DNA of 64,000 nucleotides from Streptomyces uncialis (GCF_036250755.1 NZ_CP109583.1:9053750-9117749), one strand, 5' to 3'; positions 26,424 through 35,033 are shown, counted from the stretch's first letter. Program-made: numbers and translations. Notes: a model not told the origin generated them from the sequence alone.

Positions 26424-27394
26424 CGGACACGCACCAGATCGGGAGCGAAGAGAGACGAATTTTTGAGCAGGTCTGCGAGGCGGGTGCCAGCGCCTGGACT
26501 GGCACCAGTGAAACTCGCCCGTAGGGAAGGACCATCGGCAAGGAAGTCCGCACCAGGGCTTAGCTTGATCGAATGCTCGGCAAGGTGGCGCAGTGCAGTC
26601 TCCTCGTCGACGTTGGGACGGGGACGGATCAGCACGTGCGGACCGGGAGCCGTGCCGAGCCCAAGGCGCTCGTGGAATCGAGTGGCGGCGGTGAGCGTTG
26701 GCGCCACTGTCGCGTCGATGAGGCCGTCCAGGCCGCCGCGACGCAGGAAGAGCCCCCAGGCTCGCTGCCACACTGGGGAGGGCGTGGTGCCGAGCATCTC
26801 CGCAGTGGCCCGGCCGAAAAAGTCGGCGCTGTCCACCCAGCCGAGGCGTACACCGTGGCCGGTTAACTTGTGCAGGGTGCCGAGGCGGTCCGCTCCTGGG
26901 ACGGGTGGCTCTGCGCCGAACCAACGGTAGGCCTCGTTGACGATCACCCGGTGGCCGGAAGTGGTCAGCCGCGTCAGCGTATCCCGCTCGCCGACCGTCA
27001 GGGTCCGGCCGTCGGGGTTGCGAAACGGCGAGGTCAGCCAGAGGGTCGAGGCCGGCGGACGCCGGAGCAACTCGTCCCAGGAGTGCAGGGACACGTCCGC
27101 CCCGGCCGCGCGCAGGGTGTGCAGCACGCCTGGAAAGGTCGGCCGCTCAAGGGCGATGCGGCGCTTGGTGCGGGCATAGGTGAGGGCGGTTGCCCGAACG
27201 CCCGCCGTGATGGTCAGCCGTTCTGGATCCGTCCCGAGTAGGCAGCCGAGTTCCTCTCGAAGCACCTCGTCGCCCTGGGGAGCGGGCTGTTGCCACAGCG
27301 TCACCGTGCGGGCTGCGGCATCCATCGCCTCCGCGAACACATCCCGGGCGCTGCGAGGCCAGCGCGGCGGGGGCCCGCTCAGGTCGGCGGTCAC
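26420..27394 (-). CDS. PLP fold-type I aminotransferase-like enzyme with altered Asp motif
   Basis: A 324-residue protein with class I/II aminotransferase order: PQGDEVLREELG (39-50), ITAGVRATAL (62-71), TSPFRNPDG (121-129, substrate/PLP Asn126 region), VIVNEAYRWFG (150-160) and the likely PLP lysine in LHKLTGHGVRLGW (Lys176). The residue that normally pairs with the pyridine nitrogen is Asp (DEAY); here it is Asn (NEAY). It is about 50 residues shorter than usual aminotransferases. It may be a transaminase with modified chemistry or another PLP reaction. The GTG start overlaps the NDK-like gene by 4 bases. Confidence 0.8.
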   Translation of the reverse strand: MTADLSGPPPRWPRSARDVFAEAMDAAARTVTLWQQPAPQGDEVLREELGCLLGTDPERLTITAGVRATALTYARTKRRIALERPTFPGVLHTLRAAGADVSLHSWDELLRRPPASTLWLTSPFRNPDGRTLTVGERDTLTRLTTSGHRVIVNEAYRWFGAEPPVPGADRLGTLHKLTGHGVRLGWVDSADFFGRATAEMLGTTPSPVWQRAWGLFLRRGGLDGLIDATVAPTLTAATRFHERLGLGTAPGPHVLIRPRPNVDEETALRHLAEHSIKLSPGADFLADGPSLRASFTGASPGAGTRLADLLKNSSLFAPDLVRVR

Positions 27395-28269
27395 AGCGGC
27401 CGAGCGGCGACGGGGGCGAACACCGCGCCCGTGGTCAGCACGGCGTCCTCCCAGGGGTCGAGTCGTAGGCCGTGCCAGGCCAGGACCCGTCGGACGGTGT
27501 GCAGGTCGGCGGCCGGAGCACAGCCGTCGAAGGCCATGCCCAGGACGGTGGCCGCCTCCGGGGGATGTACCTGTTCCGCGCTCAGCGCATCCTCCAGGAG
27601 CTTGCCTGAGAGCGGATCGCCGATCGTTGCGTCACGCACCAGCCGGTCGGCGAGTGTCCTAGCGGCGGGGGACAGCTGAGCCCAGACGGCGGCCGTCAGC
27701 CGCGTACGGACACCGCCGAGCACCGCGGCGTGGTCCCTGTACTCGCGAGGGCCGAACTCTAGAAGCTGCAGGACCGGTTCGACGTCACTGCTGCAGTAGA
27801 GCGTCGGGTCGGTACCACCGGACAGGACGGGGCATTCGGCGGCAGCGGCCTGCGGGCTGTCGGAGGTGTGCACGAGGTTGAGGACTTTGTTAGTCGCGCC
27901 GAGGTCGTGCCGTATGGTCCCAGGCCGGGCGTGTGACGGTTCGGCGTCGCCCTTGAGATCCTTGGCCTGCGCGTAGAAGTCGTCCGCGGACCTGCCGAGC
28001 TGGTCGGCTAACACGATCATCAGCGCCGGTCCCAGGCGGAAAAGCGCATCCAATGCCCGGTACCGGTACACCTTGTCTGCGGTCAGCTGCTGGAGCTCGC
28101 TCATCCGGTCGATCCGGTCCGGAGTTACGGTGGCGAGGCGCCAGCCCACCGGCTCCAAGCCGATCTCGGCGAAGCGGCGCAGCACGTCGCGGACCAGCCG
28201 TCGGACGATGCAGTCTGGGCTGACCATCACGAAGACCCGGTCTTTCCAGCTTGTGGGGTCATCCAGCAT
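27391..28269 (-). CDS. Nucleoside-diphosphate-kinase-like domain protein
   Basis: A 292-residue protein. Residues 10-145 follow NDK: VFVMVSPDCIVRRLVRDVLR (strand 1 and helix), PGTIRHDLG (116-124) and LNLVHTSDSP with the catalytic-type His134. The usual Lys of the MIKPD motif is Ser17 here, so activity may differ from normal NDK. Residues 150-292 form an unrecognised helical domain. Full-length NDK is only about 140 residues, so this is a two-domain variant. It is placed between FemAB-like and PLP enzyme genes with overlaps of 11 and 4 bases. The role may be nucleotide activation of an intermediate. Confidence 0.75.
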   Translation of the reverse strand: MLDDPTSWKDRVFVMVSPDCIVRRLVRDVLRRFAEIGLEPVGWRLATVTPDRIDRMSELQQLTADKVYRYRALDALFRLGPALMIVLADQLGRSADDFYAQAKDLKGDAEPSHARPGTIRHDLGATNKVLNLVHTSDSPQAAAAECPVLSGGTDPTLYCSSDVEPVLQLLEFGPREYRDHAAVLGGVRTRLTAAVWAQLSPAARTLADRLVRDATIGDPLSGKLLEDALSAEQVHPPEAATVLGMAFDGCAPAADLHTVRRVLAWHGLRLDPWEDAVLTTGAVFAPVAARPL

Positions 28270-29368
28270 GGGTCACCCCGCTTGCCACCGCGGTGCTCTG
28301 CTCTCCGGCGTTGAGCCGGAGGCCGGCGGCCCACACAGGATCCTTGCGACAGCCCCGCCGGACCTTTGCGTCCCAGGAACCGAAGCCGTAGTGGATGCGG
28401 CGTATCCCGGCCATGGGGGCGCGCGCCGCCGGATGGTAGAAGCCCGTGCTGAAGTAACTGAAGCGCGACAGCCCGCCGACGTAGTCGGTGCCGGTCAGCA
28501 CTGCGCTCCAGTCGGCGCTCTCGCGGACGAACAGCATGAAGTTGACCAGACGTCCCTGCGAGCGGGCTGATACGAGCAGCGTCTCCTCGGGGGCGAAGCG
28601 TTCCCGGATCTCCGCGATCATACGTCTCTCCTTCTCCGGTCGAGGTGTCCCGCCGTACTTGGCCACCAAGGCGCAGCGTAGATCGGCCAGTTCGCTGGCA
28701 GCCTGAGCGAGGTCTTCCTCGGCGACCATGACCTGTTGCTCCGCCAGATGCCGCTGTTCGCGGCGGATCGCGGTCCGCCTCTTGTAGCTGTGTGCGGCCA
28801 GGTACCCGTCGAAGTCGGCCCATGTGATGTCCAGTACGCAGGAGGAGGCAAGAGGGACGACCGCCGCGCCCGCCGACGCCAGCGCCCGCAGCAGCGGCTG
28901 TGCCGCACTAGTCAGGTACAGGAAGGACAGAGCGGCTAGTCCTTTGTCGGCGGCCCAGTCAAGGAGAGCGGCGACGAACCGATCGAGTGTCTTCGGATCG
29001 CGCGCCAGCGGACCGACGGGCCGGGTGTGCCAGTTCGGGTGCATCATCATCAGACCGGGCAACACGTCCGAGGTCTGCAGGCCAGCCCACGGGTGAGGGC
29101 CCTCGGCGATCAGTCCGACGTCGGTGCACCCGCCGGACAGGATCGCGAAGGGGTCGGAACGACGGTTGGCCGGCGGGTCGTCGAGGACCGTGCCGCCGAG
29201 CGCCACCAGCGTATCGTCGCCATCACAGAGAGCGAACGTGCGGAATGCGCTGCCGAAGCGGGCGATGCCCAGCCGCATCGACCTCTCGGACGTGCCGACC
29301 CGGTCATCGCCCACCCAGCGGTCCCAGTCGGACGGGATTCCCGGCCACACCTGCAATCGGGTTGTCAT
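28259..29368 (-). CDS. FemAB/GNAT-fold aminoacyl transferase-like protein (paralogue A)
   Basis: A 369-residue protein of the peptidoglycan-bridge/PF04339-like GNAT group. Key segments are HSYKRRTAIRREQRHL, DLRCALVAKYGG, LFVRESADWSAVLTGTDYV and FGSWDAKVRRGCR. The motifs RCALVxKYxG and LTGTDY are shared with the protein encoded at 32730-33761, marking a paralogue pair. Such enzymes can add amino acids using aminoacyl-tRNA. The start at 29368 overlaps the decarboxylase gene by 65 bases, an unusually long overlap inside the operon. Confidence 0.75.
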   Translation of the reverse strand: MTTRLQVWPGIPSDWDRWVGDDRVGTSERSMRLGIARFGSAFRTFALCDGDDTLVALGGTVLDDPPANRRSDPFAILSGGCTDVGLIAEGPHPWAGLQTSDVLPGLMMMHPNWHTRPVGPLARDPKTLDRFVAALLDWAADKGLAALSFLYLTSAAQPLLRALASAGAAVVPLASSCVLDITWADFDGYLAAHSYKRRTAIRREQRHLAEQQVMVAEEDLAQAASELADLRCALVAKYGGTPRPEKERRMIAEIRERFAPEETLLVSARSQGRLVNFMLFVRESADWSAVLTGTDYVGGLSRFSYFSTGFYHPAARAPMAGIRRIHYGFGSWDAKVRRGCRKDPVWAAGLRLNAGEQSTAVASGVTHAG

Positions 29369-30476
29369 GGCTTCCTCCGTCCTGCACGCTGGCGGCGAAG
29401 CGGCGCGCAAGCACGTCGGTGGCGAGCGTGGTGCTGGCGCGCGCGCCCGTTGAGGGACTGTTCTCGGCGATACGGACGTGCAGCAGCACCGGGCCGCGAG
29501 AGCGCAGGATCGGTTCCGCCGCTTGCAGCTCCTTGGCCGTGCCGACCGACACCGCGTGCAGGTATCCGCACGCCTTGGCGACTTCGGAAAACTGTGTGGA
29601 GGCGGCGCTGGTGATCTGGCCGCCGGTCGACTCGTACCGTCCGTTGTCTAGAACCACGTGCACCAGATTGGGCAGCTTGAGGTGGCCGACCGTCGACATC
29701 GCCCCCAAGTGCATGAGAGCGCTGCCATCTCCGTCGAGGGCCACCACACGGAGCTCCGGTCGGCGCAGTGCCACCCCCGCCGCAACCGAGATGGCATGCC
29801 CCATCGCGCCTTGGAGATAGAGGTTCCCAGGCTGGTCGCATTGAGCAAACAGATCGCGGGAGATATAGCCGGTACTGCTGACGAAGCGGGCGTCTGGGAA
29901 CAGCCGGCCGAGCCCGGTTATGGCATCCCCGCGCTGCAGTGACCGTGTCTCAGAAGCGTTTCGGGGGTGCGGCTTGTCTCCCGGGATGCGGCTTGGGACG
30001 AGGATAAAACTCGGGAGCCCAATGCGCCGCTCCTCCTGGATTCTCATCAGCATCTGCTCGAGATCTGTCGCCGTGCCCGGCAAGAGGTAGTGGGGCAGAC
30101 CCAGTTGTTCCAGCAGAGGGATGGTCGTGCGGCCCATTACCTCATGTTGGGGCTCACCGGCGTCGGCGGTCGGCCAGCCCCGCATAGTCATGAAGGTAAG
30201 AACAGGGATGCGATAGGGCAGCGCCAGTGAGGTGAGCGGATTGACGAGGTTGCCGAAGCCGGAGTTCTGCACAAACAGTGCCGCCTCGTCACCCGCCAGC
30301 ATCATGCCCACGACCGTCGAGAACCCGGCTCCTTCATGGACCGCAGGCACGTAGGAGAAGCGGGTGTCGTCGGCTACGCGGTCGTATACCCGGGAGAGAT
30401 AGGAGCAGGGCACACCACAGAGCTGATGGCATCCGATCCCGTCCAGTGCGTCGAGCAACTCCTCCGCCGTGATCAC
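29304..30476 (-). CDS. ppd: Phosphonopyruvate decarboxylase
   Basis: A 390-residue thiamine-diphosphate enzyme. Glu48 (AVHEGAG) is the ThDP-activating glutamate; LFVQNSGFGNLVNP is the family signature; the ThDP/Mg motif is GDGSALMHLG (249-258) with Asn278 in LDNGRYESTGGQ. It decarboxylates phosphonopyruvate to phosphonoacetaldehyde, the irreversible step that pulls the unfavourable PEP mutase reaction forward. PEP mutase lies two genes upstream. The GTG start overlaps the hydroxy-acid oxidase stop by 4 bases. The C-terminal 20 codons overlap the next gene. Confidence 0.93.
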   Translation of the reverse strand: MITAEELLDALDGIGCHQLCGVPCSYLSRVYDRVADDTRFSYVPAVHEGAGFSTVVGMMLAGDEAALFVQNSGFGNLVNPLTSLALPYRIPVLTFMTMRGWPTADAGEPQHEVMGRTTIPLLEQLGLPHYLLPGTATDLEQMLMRIQEERRIGLPSFILVPSRIPGDKPHPRNASETRSLQRGDAITGLGRLFPDARFVSSTGYISRDLFAQCDQPGNLYLQGAMGHAISVAAGVALRRPELRVVALDGDGSALMHLGAMSTVGHLKLPNLVHVVLDNGRYESTGGQITSAASTQFSEVAKACGYLHAVSVGTAKELQAAEPILRSRGPVLLHVRIAENSPSTGARASTTLATDVLARRFAASVQDGGSHDNPIAGVAGNPVRLGPLGGR

Positions 30477-31618
30477 GCGGGGCCACCCGTCTCTGGTGCA
30501 ATGCGGCGGAGGCCGACCGACGCTGCAGGCTTCGCCTGCCGCAGATCGTCCGGCCGGTGTGCCCCGAGTACCGTCATGATTTCAGCGGTGCCGTGGATGA
30601 AGTCCTGCAATACACCTGTGATGGATGCGGCGCCACCCGCCGCAAGGGCGTCGAGCACGGGCCGTCCCAGGAGTACCGCACGGGCGCCGAGCGAGAGTGC
30701 GACGGCAACGTCTGCCGGACGGCGGACGCCGGAGTCCAAGTAGACCGGCCCAGCGCCTGCGACGGCCGCGACCACGGCGGGTAGCGCCTCGATGCTGGTT
30801 ATTGACCGTTCGAACTGCCGGCCACCGTGGTTGGAGACCACGACACCGGCGGCGCCGACGTCCATGGCGTGTAGCGCGTCGGCAGGATGCAGGATTCCCT
30901 TGACCAGGACGGGCAGCCGGGTGCCAGCAATCAGCGCAGCCACGTCAGCCCAGGTGGTATCGGGATTCGGGAACACCTCGTCGAGTATCTCGCGGGGGGA
31001 GCAGCCGGTCTCGGCGGCCATATTCCGTACAGGCGCGCTGTTGACCAACGCGGGCGGGGCTGCGGCGAATCGCTCGAAGCGGTGCGCGAGGTCGCGCGGC
31101 CGGTGGCCGACCGCAGGGACGTCGACGGTGACCACGATCGCCTGGAAGCCGAGGTCTTCGGCCTCGTCGATCAGATGCTGGTTCAGCGCCGCGTTGCGTG
31201 TCAGATAGACCTGGCGCCACCGCAGCCCGTCTCCTGCAGCCGCGACGACTTCGGCCGCCGAGGCGGAGGAAAACGTGGACAGGCAGAAGCCGAGGCCTGC
31301 GGCGGCGGCCGCGGCTGCAGCTGCGGCCTCGGCGCGTGGGTGGAGCAGCCCTTGAAGACCCATCGGTGCGACGAGCACCGGCGCCACGATCGTCCCGCCG
31401 GTCACAGCGGTGGTCGGGTCGCCTGATGCACCCGTCAGGACGCGCGGTACCAGCATCGCCGTAGTGAAGCCCTCTTGGTTGCGAATCATGGTCGACTCGT
31501 CGCCAGCGGCGCCGAAGCAGTAGTCGAGCGCGGCCGGGTGCGGCACCGGGGCGGTGGGCCGGGCGGCAGGGGGCGGCTGCGTCGCATTGGTGGCCGCGTC
31601 GTTCACCGCGGATTCCAT
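30473..31618 (-). CDS. FMN-dependent alpha-hydroxy-acid oxidase/dehydrogenase
   Basis: A 381-residue TIM-barrel flavoenzyme of the lactate/glycolate oxidase family. Visible motifs are VAPVLVAPMGLQGLLHP, VLVKGILHPADA (Lys240), VVSNHGGRQ with catalytic His264 and Arg267, and YLDSGVRRPADV binding FMN phosphate. It oxidises 2-hydroxy acids to 2-oxo acids. In this cluster a hydroxylated phosphonoacetate is a plausible substrate. It starts 16 bases inside the PEP mutase frame and is translationally coupled to the decarboxylase. Confidence 0.9.
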   Translation of the reverse strand: MESAVNDAATNATQPPPAARPTAPVPHPAALDYCFGAAGDESTMIRNQEGFTTAMLVPRVLTGASGDPTTAVTGGTIVAPVLVAPMGLQGLLHPRAEAAAAAAAAAAGLGFCLSTFSSASAAEVVAAAGDGLRWRQVYLTRNAALNQHLIDEAEDLGFQAIVVTVDVPAVGHRPRDLAHRFERFAAAPPALVNSAPVRNMAAETGCSPREILDEVFPNPDTTWADVAALIAGTRLPVLVKGILHPADALHAMDVGAAGVVVSNHGGRQFERSITSIEALPAVVAAVAGAGPVYLDSGVRRPADVAVALSLGARAVLLGRPVLDALAAGGAASITGVLQDFIHGTAEIMTVLGAHRPDDLRQAKPAASVGLRRIAPETGGPA

Positions 31619-32457
31619 TCGTGAGCGCCGGTCAGGTCAAAGATTTCGTCGAGTTCGGAGAGCTCGTCGGTGATGTGGTCCAGGCGCCGAGAACGGCCGA
31701 GTGTAGTGAGCATTCGCGTCACGCCCCGGACCGTGGCACGCGACACCACATTGGCGTAGACGACTGCGTTGGCACCGAGGTCGAAGAATTCGTCCGCCGA
31801 CGTCTCGGGCAGCGAGGTTGGAGCGAGCACCAGGGGTGCTTTGCCCGCCACTCTCGTGACCACCTCGGGGAGCTGGTCGGCGCAGCGACCGTTGCACTGG
31901 ACGAAGACGGCGTCGGCACCGGCCCCGATGTAGGCCTCGAGTCGGCGGACCGCTTCGTCCGGGCCTAGTCCCGCTGTCAACGCCTCGGTGCGGGCGATGA
32001 TCTTCAGTCCGGTCTTCCGGCCCATTAGACGTGACAATCGTTCGGCGAAGGCCTCGGAATGTTCCAGTTTGCGATCCTGCGTGGCGTACAGGGAGTTGCG
32101 CTTGGGGAAGGCGTTGTCCTCGATGCAGACAGCGTCGGCGCCGGCTGCGGCGAACATGTCGAGGGCACGTACGGCGGTCTCGTCGCTGCCGTAACCGTTG
32201 TCGGCATCGACGAACACGGGCAGATCGCAGCCCGAGCGCACGGCACGGACAGTTTCGGCCATTTCGGTGCTGGTGATCAGGTTGATGTCCGGCAGTTGGC
32301 GGTAGGTGGACGCCTCGAAACTGCCGACCCAGGCCAGATTGAAACCTGCGCGCTGTACCAACGACGCTGTGAGTGCGTCGTGCGCGCCCACTCCAATGAG
32401 CCGGGCGGAAGTGGACAGAAAAGGTTCTGACGGCTGCTCGCGCAACGCTTCCCCCAA
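31603..32457 (-). CDS. pepM: Phosphoenolpyruvate mutase, EDN variant
   Basis: A 284-residue member of the PEP mutase/isocitrate lyase superfamily. It makes the C-P bond by converting PEP to phosphonopyruvate. It has GAHDALTASLVQRAGF near the N terminus, VDADNGYGSDE (metal site), EDNAFPKRNS (113-122) and ARTEALTAG. The family signature is EDKxxxxxNS; here Lys is Asn115, while the gating-loop Lys119, Asn121 and Ser122 are kept. The TTG at 32457 is chosen because it puts the motif at the position seen in known mutases; TTG 32445 and GTG 32601 are alternatives. It heads the minus-strand operon. Confidence 0.88.
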   Translation of the reverse strand: MGEALREQPSEPFLSTSARLIGVGAHDALTASLVQRAGFNLAWVGSFEASTYRQLPDINLITSTEMAETVRAVRSGCDLPVFVDADNGYGSDETAVRALDMFAAAGADAVCIEDNAFPKRNSLYATQDRKLEHSEAFAERLSRLMGRKTGLKIIARTEALTAGLGPDEAVRRLEAYIGAGADAVFVQCNGRCADQLPEVVTRVAGKAPLVLAPTSLPETSADEFFDLGANAVVYANVVSRATVRGVTRMLTTLGRSRRLDHITDELSELDEIFDLTGAHEWNPR

Positions 32458-32729
32458 TGATTTGGCGCACCCTGGACATGCCGGGCAGCAGGTGGCTCCG
32501 GAGATTAACAAACGTCGCCAAGCGATCGCCAATGAGTCACCAATTGGCACCCTTAGGAACCGGCACTCTGGACGCCTCGAGAAGATCCAGCTACCCTCCA
32601 CAGACGCTGTCGATGAACGGGGGAACTGTCTCGACTGCCCGATTCGTCGACCTTTCCGTGAAGGGAAAGGGATCCGTTTTGTCGCCTATGAGCGCACGGA
32701 ACGCAGAATTCCAGAGGGGCGGGCGAGCG
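32458..32729. promoter_or_regulatory. Divergent control region of the phosphonate cluster
   Basis: This is the region between the pepM operon (minus) and the FemAB-like/P450 genes (plus). Both promoters must lie here, the exact extent depending on the pepM start. No clear operator or SARP-type heptamer repeat could be fixed by eye. Confidence 0.4.
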
Positions 32730-33761
32730 ATGGTTATCGCCACCTGCCGGACGGAGATCGACTGGCCGATGCTCAGTGCGGGCTCCCGGCACACTCTTTC
32801 CGAGTCATGGTTGAGCGTCGCCGACGGTCGGCTGCCCGAATCTGTGGGAATCGCCTTGGTAGATGATGGAACGCAGGTGGCCATGATGGGCCGGGTGGTG
32901 CCGACGGCTACGGATAATCAGTTTCTCGACCCATACCTGCCCGCCGCGCAGCAACTCGGGAATCCGGAGCGCATCTTCCCTGCGATGGCTTTCATGTACC
33001 CGAATTACGATGCCTATCCGATAGGGCCGGGTTCCGCCGCACCCCGGCGGCTAGCCGAGTTTGTTTTCGGCGTCGAGCGCCTTGCCACTGAACGCGGGAT
33101 GCGGAGCGTGGTCTTTCAGTATCTGGGTCCGGAATCGGATCTACTGGTTGATGCGTTGACCAATGCGAAATTCCAGGTCTATACAGTCGCGCAGCGCGCT
33201 GAATTGTCGATCGAATTCGCCGGAATTGGCGACTATTTATCCGGGTTCCCCAAGCGTCGACGAGATAAAATCAAGCACGAGATAAGAGTCATGTCTGAGG
33301 CGGGCGTCGCATTTTCTGTCCGGCATTTACAGGAAGATGAGAAACCCCTGATAGATCTACGCTGCGCGCTCGTAGAAAAGTATCGCGGAAAGAGCGATTC
33401 CGAGCGGGAACGGGGATGGTTCGACAAAGTCCAACGGTCGTTTCCCGGTGAAGACATTTTCGTTGTGACCGCTGAGGCCGACGGACACACACTTGGTTTC
33501 ACCCTCTTCGTTCGTACGGCGGATCGGCTGACTGCTCTGCTCACAGGCACCGACTACCACCACCCACGGGCCGACTACGTCTACTTCGGCACGTCGTTCT
33601 ACGCCGCCATCCCGCTGGCCGTCGAGGTCGGGACCCGGGTTATCGAGTACGGCATGGGTTCCGAACAGGCTAAACAGTCCAGAGGCTGCCTCTTAAGTCC
33701 CCTGCGCTGGGCGGTCCGCGACCTTTCCGGCGAAGTACCCGCAGCCGTACGCCGAGTCTAA
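32730..33761 (+). CDS. FemAB/GNAT-fold aminoacyl transferase-like protein (paralogue C)
   Basis: A 343-residue protein paralogous to the product of 28259-29368. Shared blocks are FPKRRRDKIKHEIRV, DLRCALVEKYRG, LFVRTADRLTALLTGTDYHH and EYGMGSEQAKQSRGC. The start at 32730 follows GAGGGG; an ATG at 32688-32693 in frame is possible. GC content is visibly lower at the beginning of this gene than in its neighbours. It heads the plus-strand half of the cluster, 9 bases before the P450 gene. Its acceptor and donor are unknown. Confidence 0.75.
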   Translation: MVIATCRTEIDWPMLSAGSRHTLSESWLSVADGRLPESVGIALVDDGTQVAMMGRVVPTATDNQFLDPYLPAAQQLGNPERIFPAMAFMYPNYDAYPIGPGSAAPRRLAEFVFGVERLATERGMRSVVFQYLGPESDLLVDALTNAKFQVYTVAQRAELSIEFAGIGDYLSGFPKRRRDKIKHEIRVMSEAGVAFSVRHLQEDEKPLIDLRCALVEKYRGKSDSERERGWFDKVQRSFPGEDIFVVTAEADGHTLGFTLFVRTADRLTALLTGTDYHHPRADYVYFGTSFYAAIPLAVEVGTRVIEYGMGSEQAKQSRGCLLSPLRWAVRDLSGEVPAAVRRV

Positions 33762-33770
33762 GGAGACCCC

Positions 33771-35033
33771 ATGCCGGACCCTCAACAGCCGAATGCGGAC
33801 CTGTTCGGTGACGCCTTTGTCGACAATCCACATGCCACCTACGAGATCCTGCGCGAGCAGGGGCCAGTCTGTTCCGTAGTGCTGCCCGATGGACTACCGG
33901 TGTACTTCGTCACCCGTTACGCCGAAGCGCGCGCGGCATTGAATGACGACAGACTGGCCCACCACCTCGCGCACGCCGCACCGGCGATGGCCGCCGCAGG
34001 GATGCCGCTCGACGAGGACCGGGTGCGCTTCGGCGGCTCGCACATGCTGCACAGCGACCCGCCAGAGCACGGTCGGCTCCGGAAGCTGGTCAACCGCGCG
34101 TTCACACCGGCACGGGTCGAAGCCATGCGGCCAGTCGTCGCGAGCCTGGTCGGGGAGCTGATCGACCGGCTGCCCGAATGTGGCGACGCCGATCTGGTGG
34201 AAACACTGGCCTACCCGCTGCCGGTCCTCGTGATCTGCGAACTTCTTGGCGTACCGCCAGCCGACCGGACGGACTTCCGGCAGTGGTCGGACGCGACCCT
34301 GGCTTCCGACTTCATCACCGACCTGCCGATGTCGCGGGCGGAAGGGAAGCGCCTGCTGCAGAACTACATGACCGAACTGGTCGAGGGGAAGCGCAAGGAC
34401 CTGAAGGCTGCGGATCCGGAGCAAGCGCCGGATCTCATCACCGCGCTGATCCAGCTACGCATGCGGGATGGCGATGACGCGCTGACCCAGGACGAACTGG
34501 TCGCCACCGCCTTTCTGCTTCTCGTGGCCGGACACGAGAGCACGGTCAACTTCCTCAGTACGGCGATGTTGAGCATCAGCACGGACCCGGAACTGGCCGA
34601 CACCCTGCGTCGCCGACCCGAGCAGATGCCGCTCGTGGTCGACGAGTTTCTCCGATACGACGGCCCCGTACAGCGCGGAACCATCCGCACCGCGCTCGCG
34701 GACATCGAACTCGGAGGCGTGACCATTCCGGCCGGGAGCGTCGTCAGCGTGGGCATTGCCTCCGCGAACCGCGACGCATGCCAGTTTGCCGGCGCCGATC
34801 GTATCGACTCGGAGCGCGTCGACAACCCCCACCTGTCCTTCGGCCACGGACGGCATTTCTGCCTGGGGGCTCCCCTGGCCCGATTGGAGGGCGACGTGGC
34901 ACTGAGCGCTCTACTTGCCCGCTACAGCGTCATCGAACTCGCCACGGGGAGGGCCGAGTTGCGCTGGCGACGCAGCTTCCAACGCGGCTTGGAGTCGCTG
35001 CCAGTCCGGCTCGAACCGGCGAAACCGAACTGA
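33771..35033 (+). CDS. Cytochrome P450
   Basis: A 420-residue bacterial P450 of the CYP107/105-like type. It shows the oxygen-binding I helix LLLVAGHESTVN, the heme-contacting SDPPEHGRLRKLVNRAF, the region VVDEFLRYDGPVQ and the haem-cysteine loop FGHGRHFCLGAPLAR. The start has AAGGAGACCCC upstream. It needs ferredoxin partners, and none is encoded in the window. It probably oxidises a late intermediate or the peptide product. Confidence 0.93.
   Translation: MPDPQQPNADLFGDAFVDNPHATYEILREQGPVCSVVLPDGLPVYFVTRYAEARAALNDDRLAHHLAHAAPAMAAAGMPLDEDRVRFGGSHMLHSDPPEHGRLRKLVNRAFTPARVEAMRPVVASLVGELIDRLPECGDADLVETLAYPLPVLVICELLGVPPADRTDFRQWSDATLASDFITDLPMSRAEGKRLLQNYMTELVEGKRKDLKAADPEQAPDLITALIQLRMRDGDDALTQDELVATAFLLLVAGHESTVNFLSTAMLSISTDPELADTLRRRPEQMPLVVDEFLRYDGPVQRGTIRTALADIELGGVTIPAGSVVSVGIASANRDACQFAGADRIDSERVDNPHLSFGHGRHFCLGAPLARLEGDVALSALLARYSVIELATGRAELRWRRSFQRGLESLPVRLEPAKPN

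Noticed and set aside
24717..26924. 735-codon open frame that includes 167 codons upstream of the flavoprotein
   Set aside because: The upstream part is antisense to the aminotransferase-like gene and has no protein-like motif; the Rossmann motif begins right after the GTG at 26423.
31603..32457. PepM homologue read as phosphonopyruvate hydrolase or isocitrate-lyase-like enzyme
   Set aside because: The gating-loop Asn of mutases is kept (KRNS), and the gene is coupled to phosphonopyruvate decarboxylase, so mutase is the better call despite the EDN variant.
32457..32601. PepM start at GTG 32601
   Set aside because: It adds 48 Arg/Cys-rich residues absent from the family and would place the EDN motif about 48 residues too far; kept only as an alternative.
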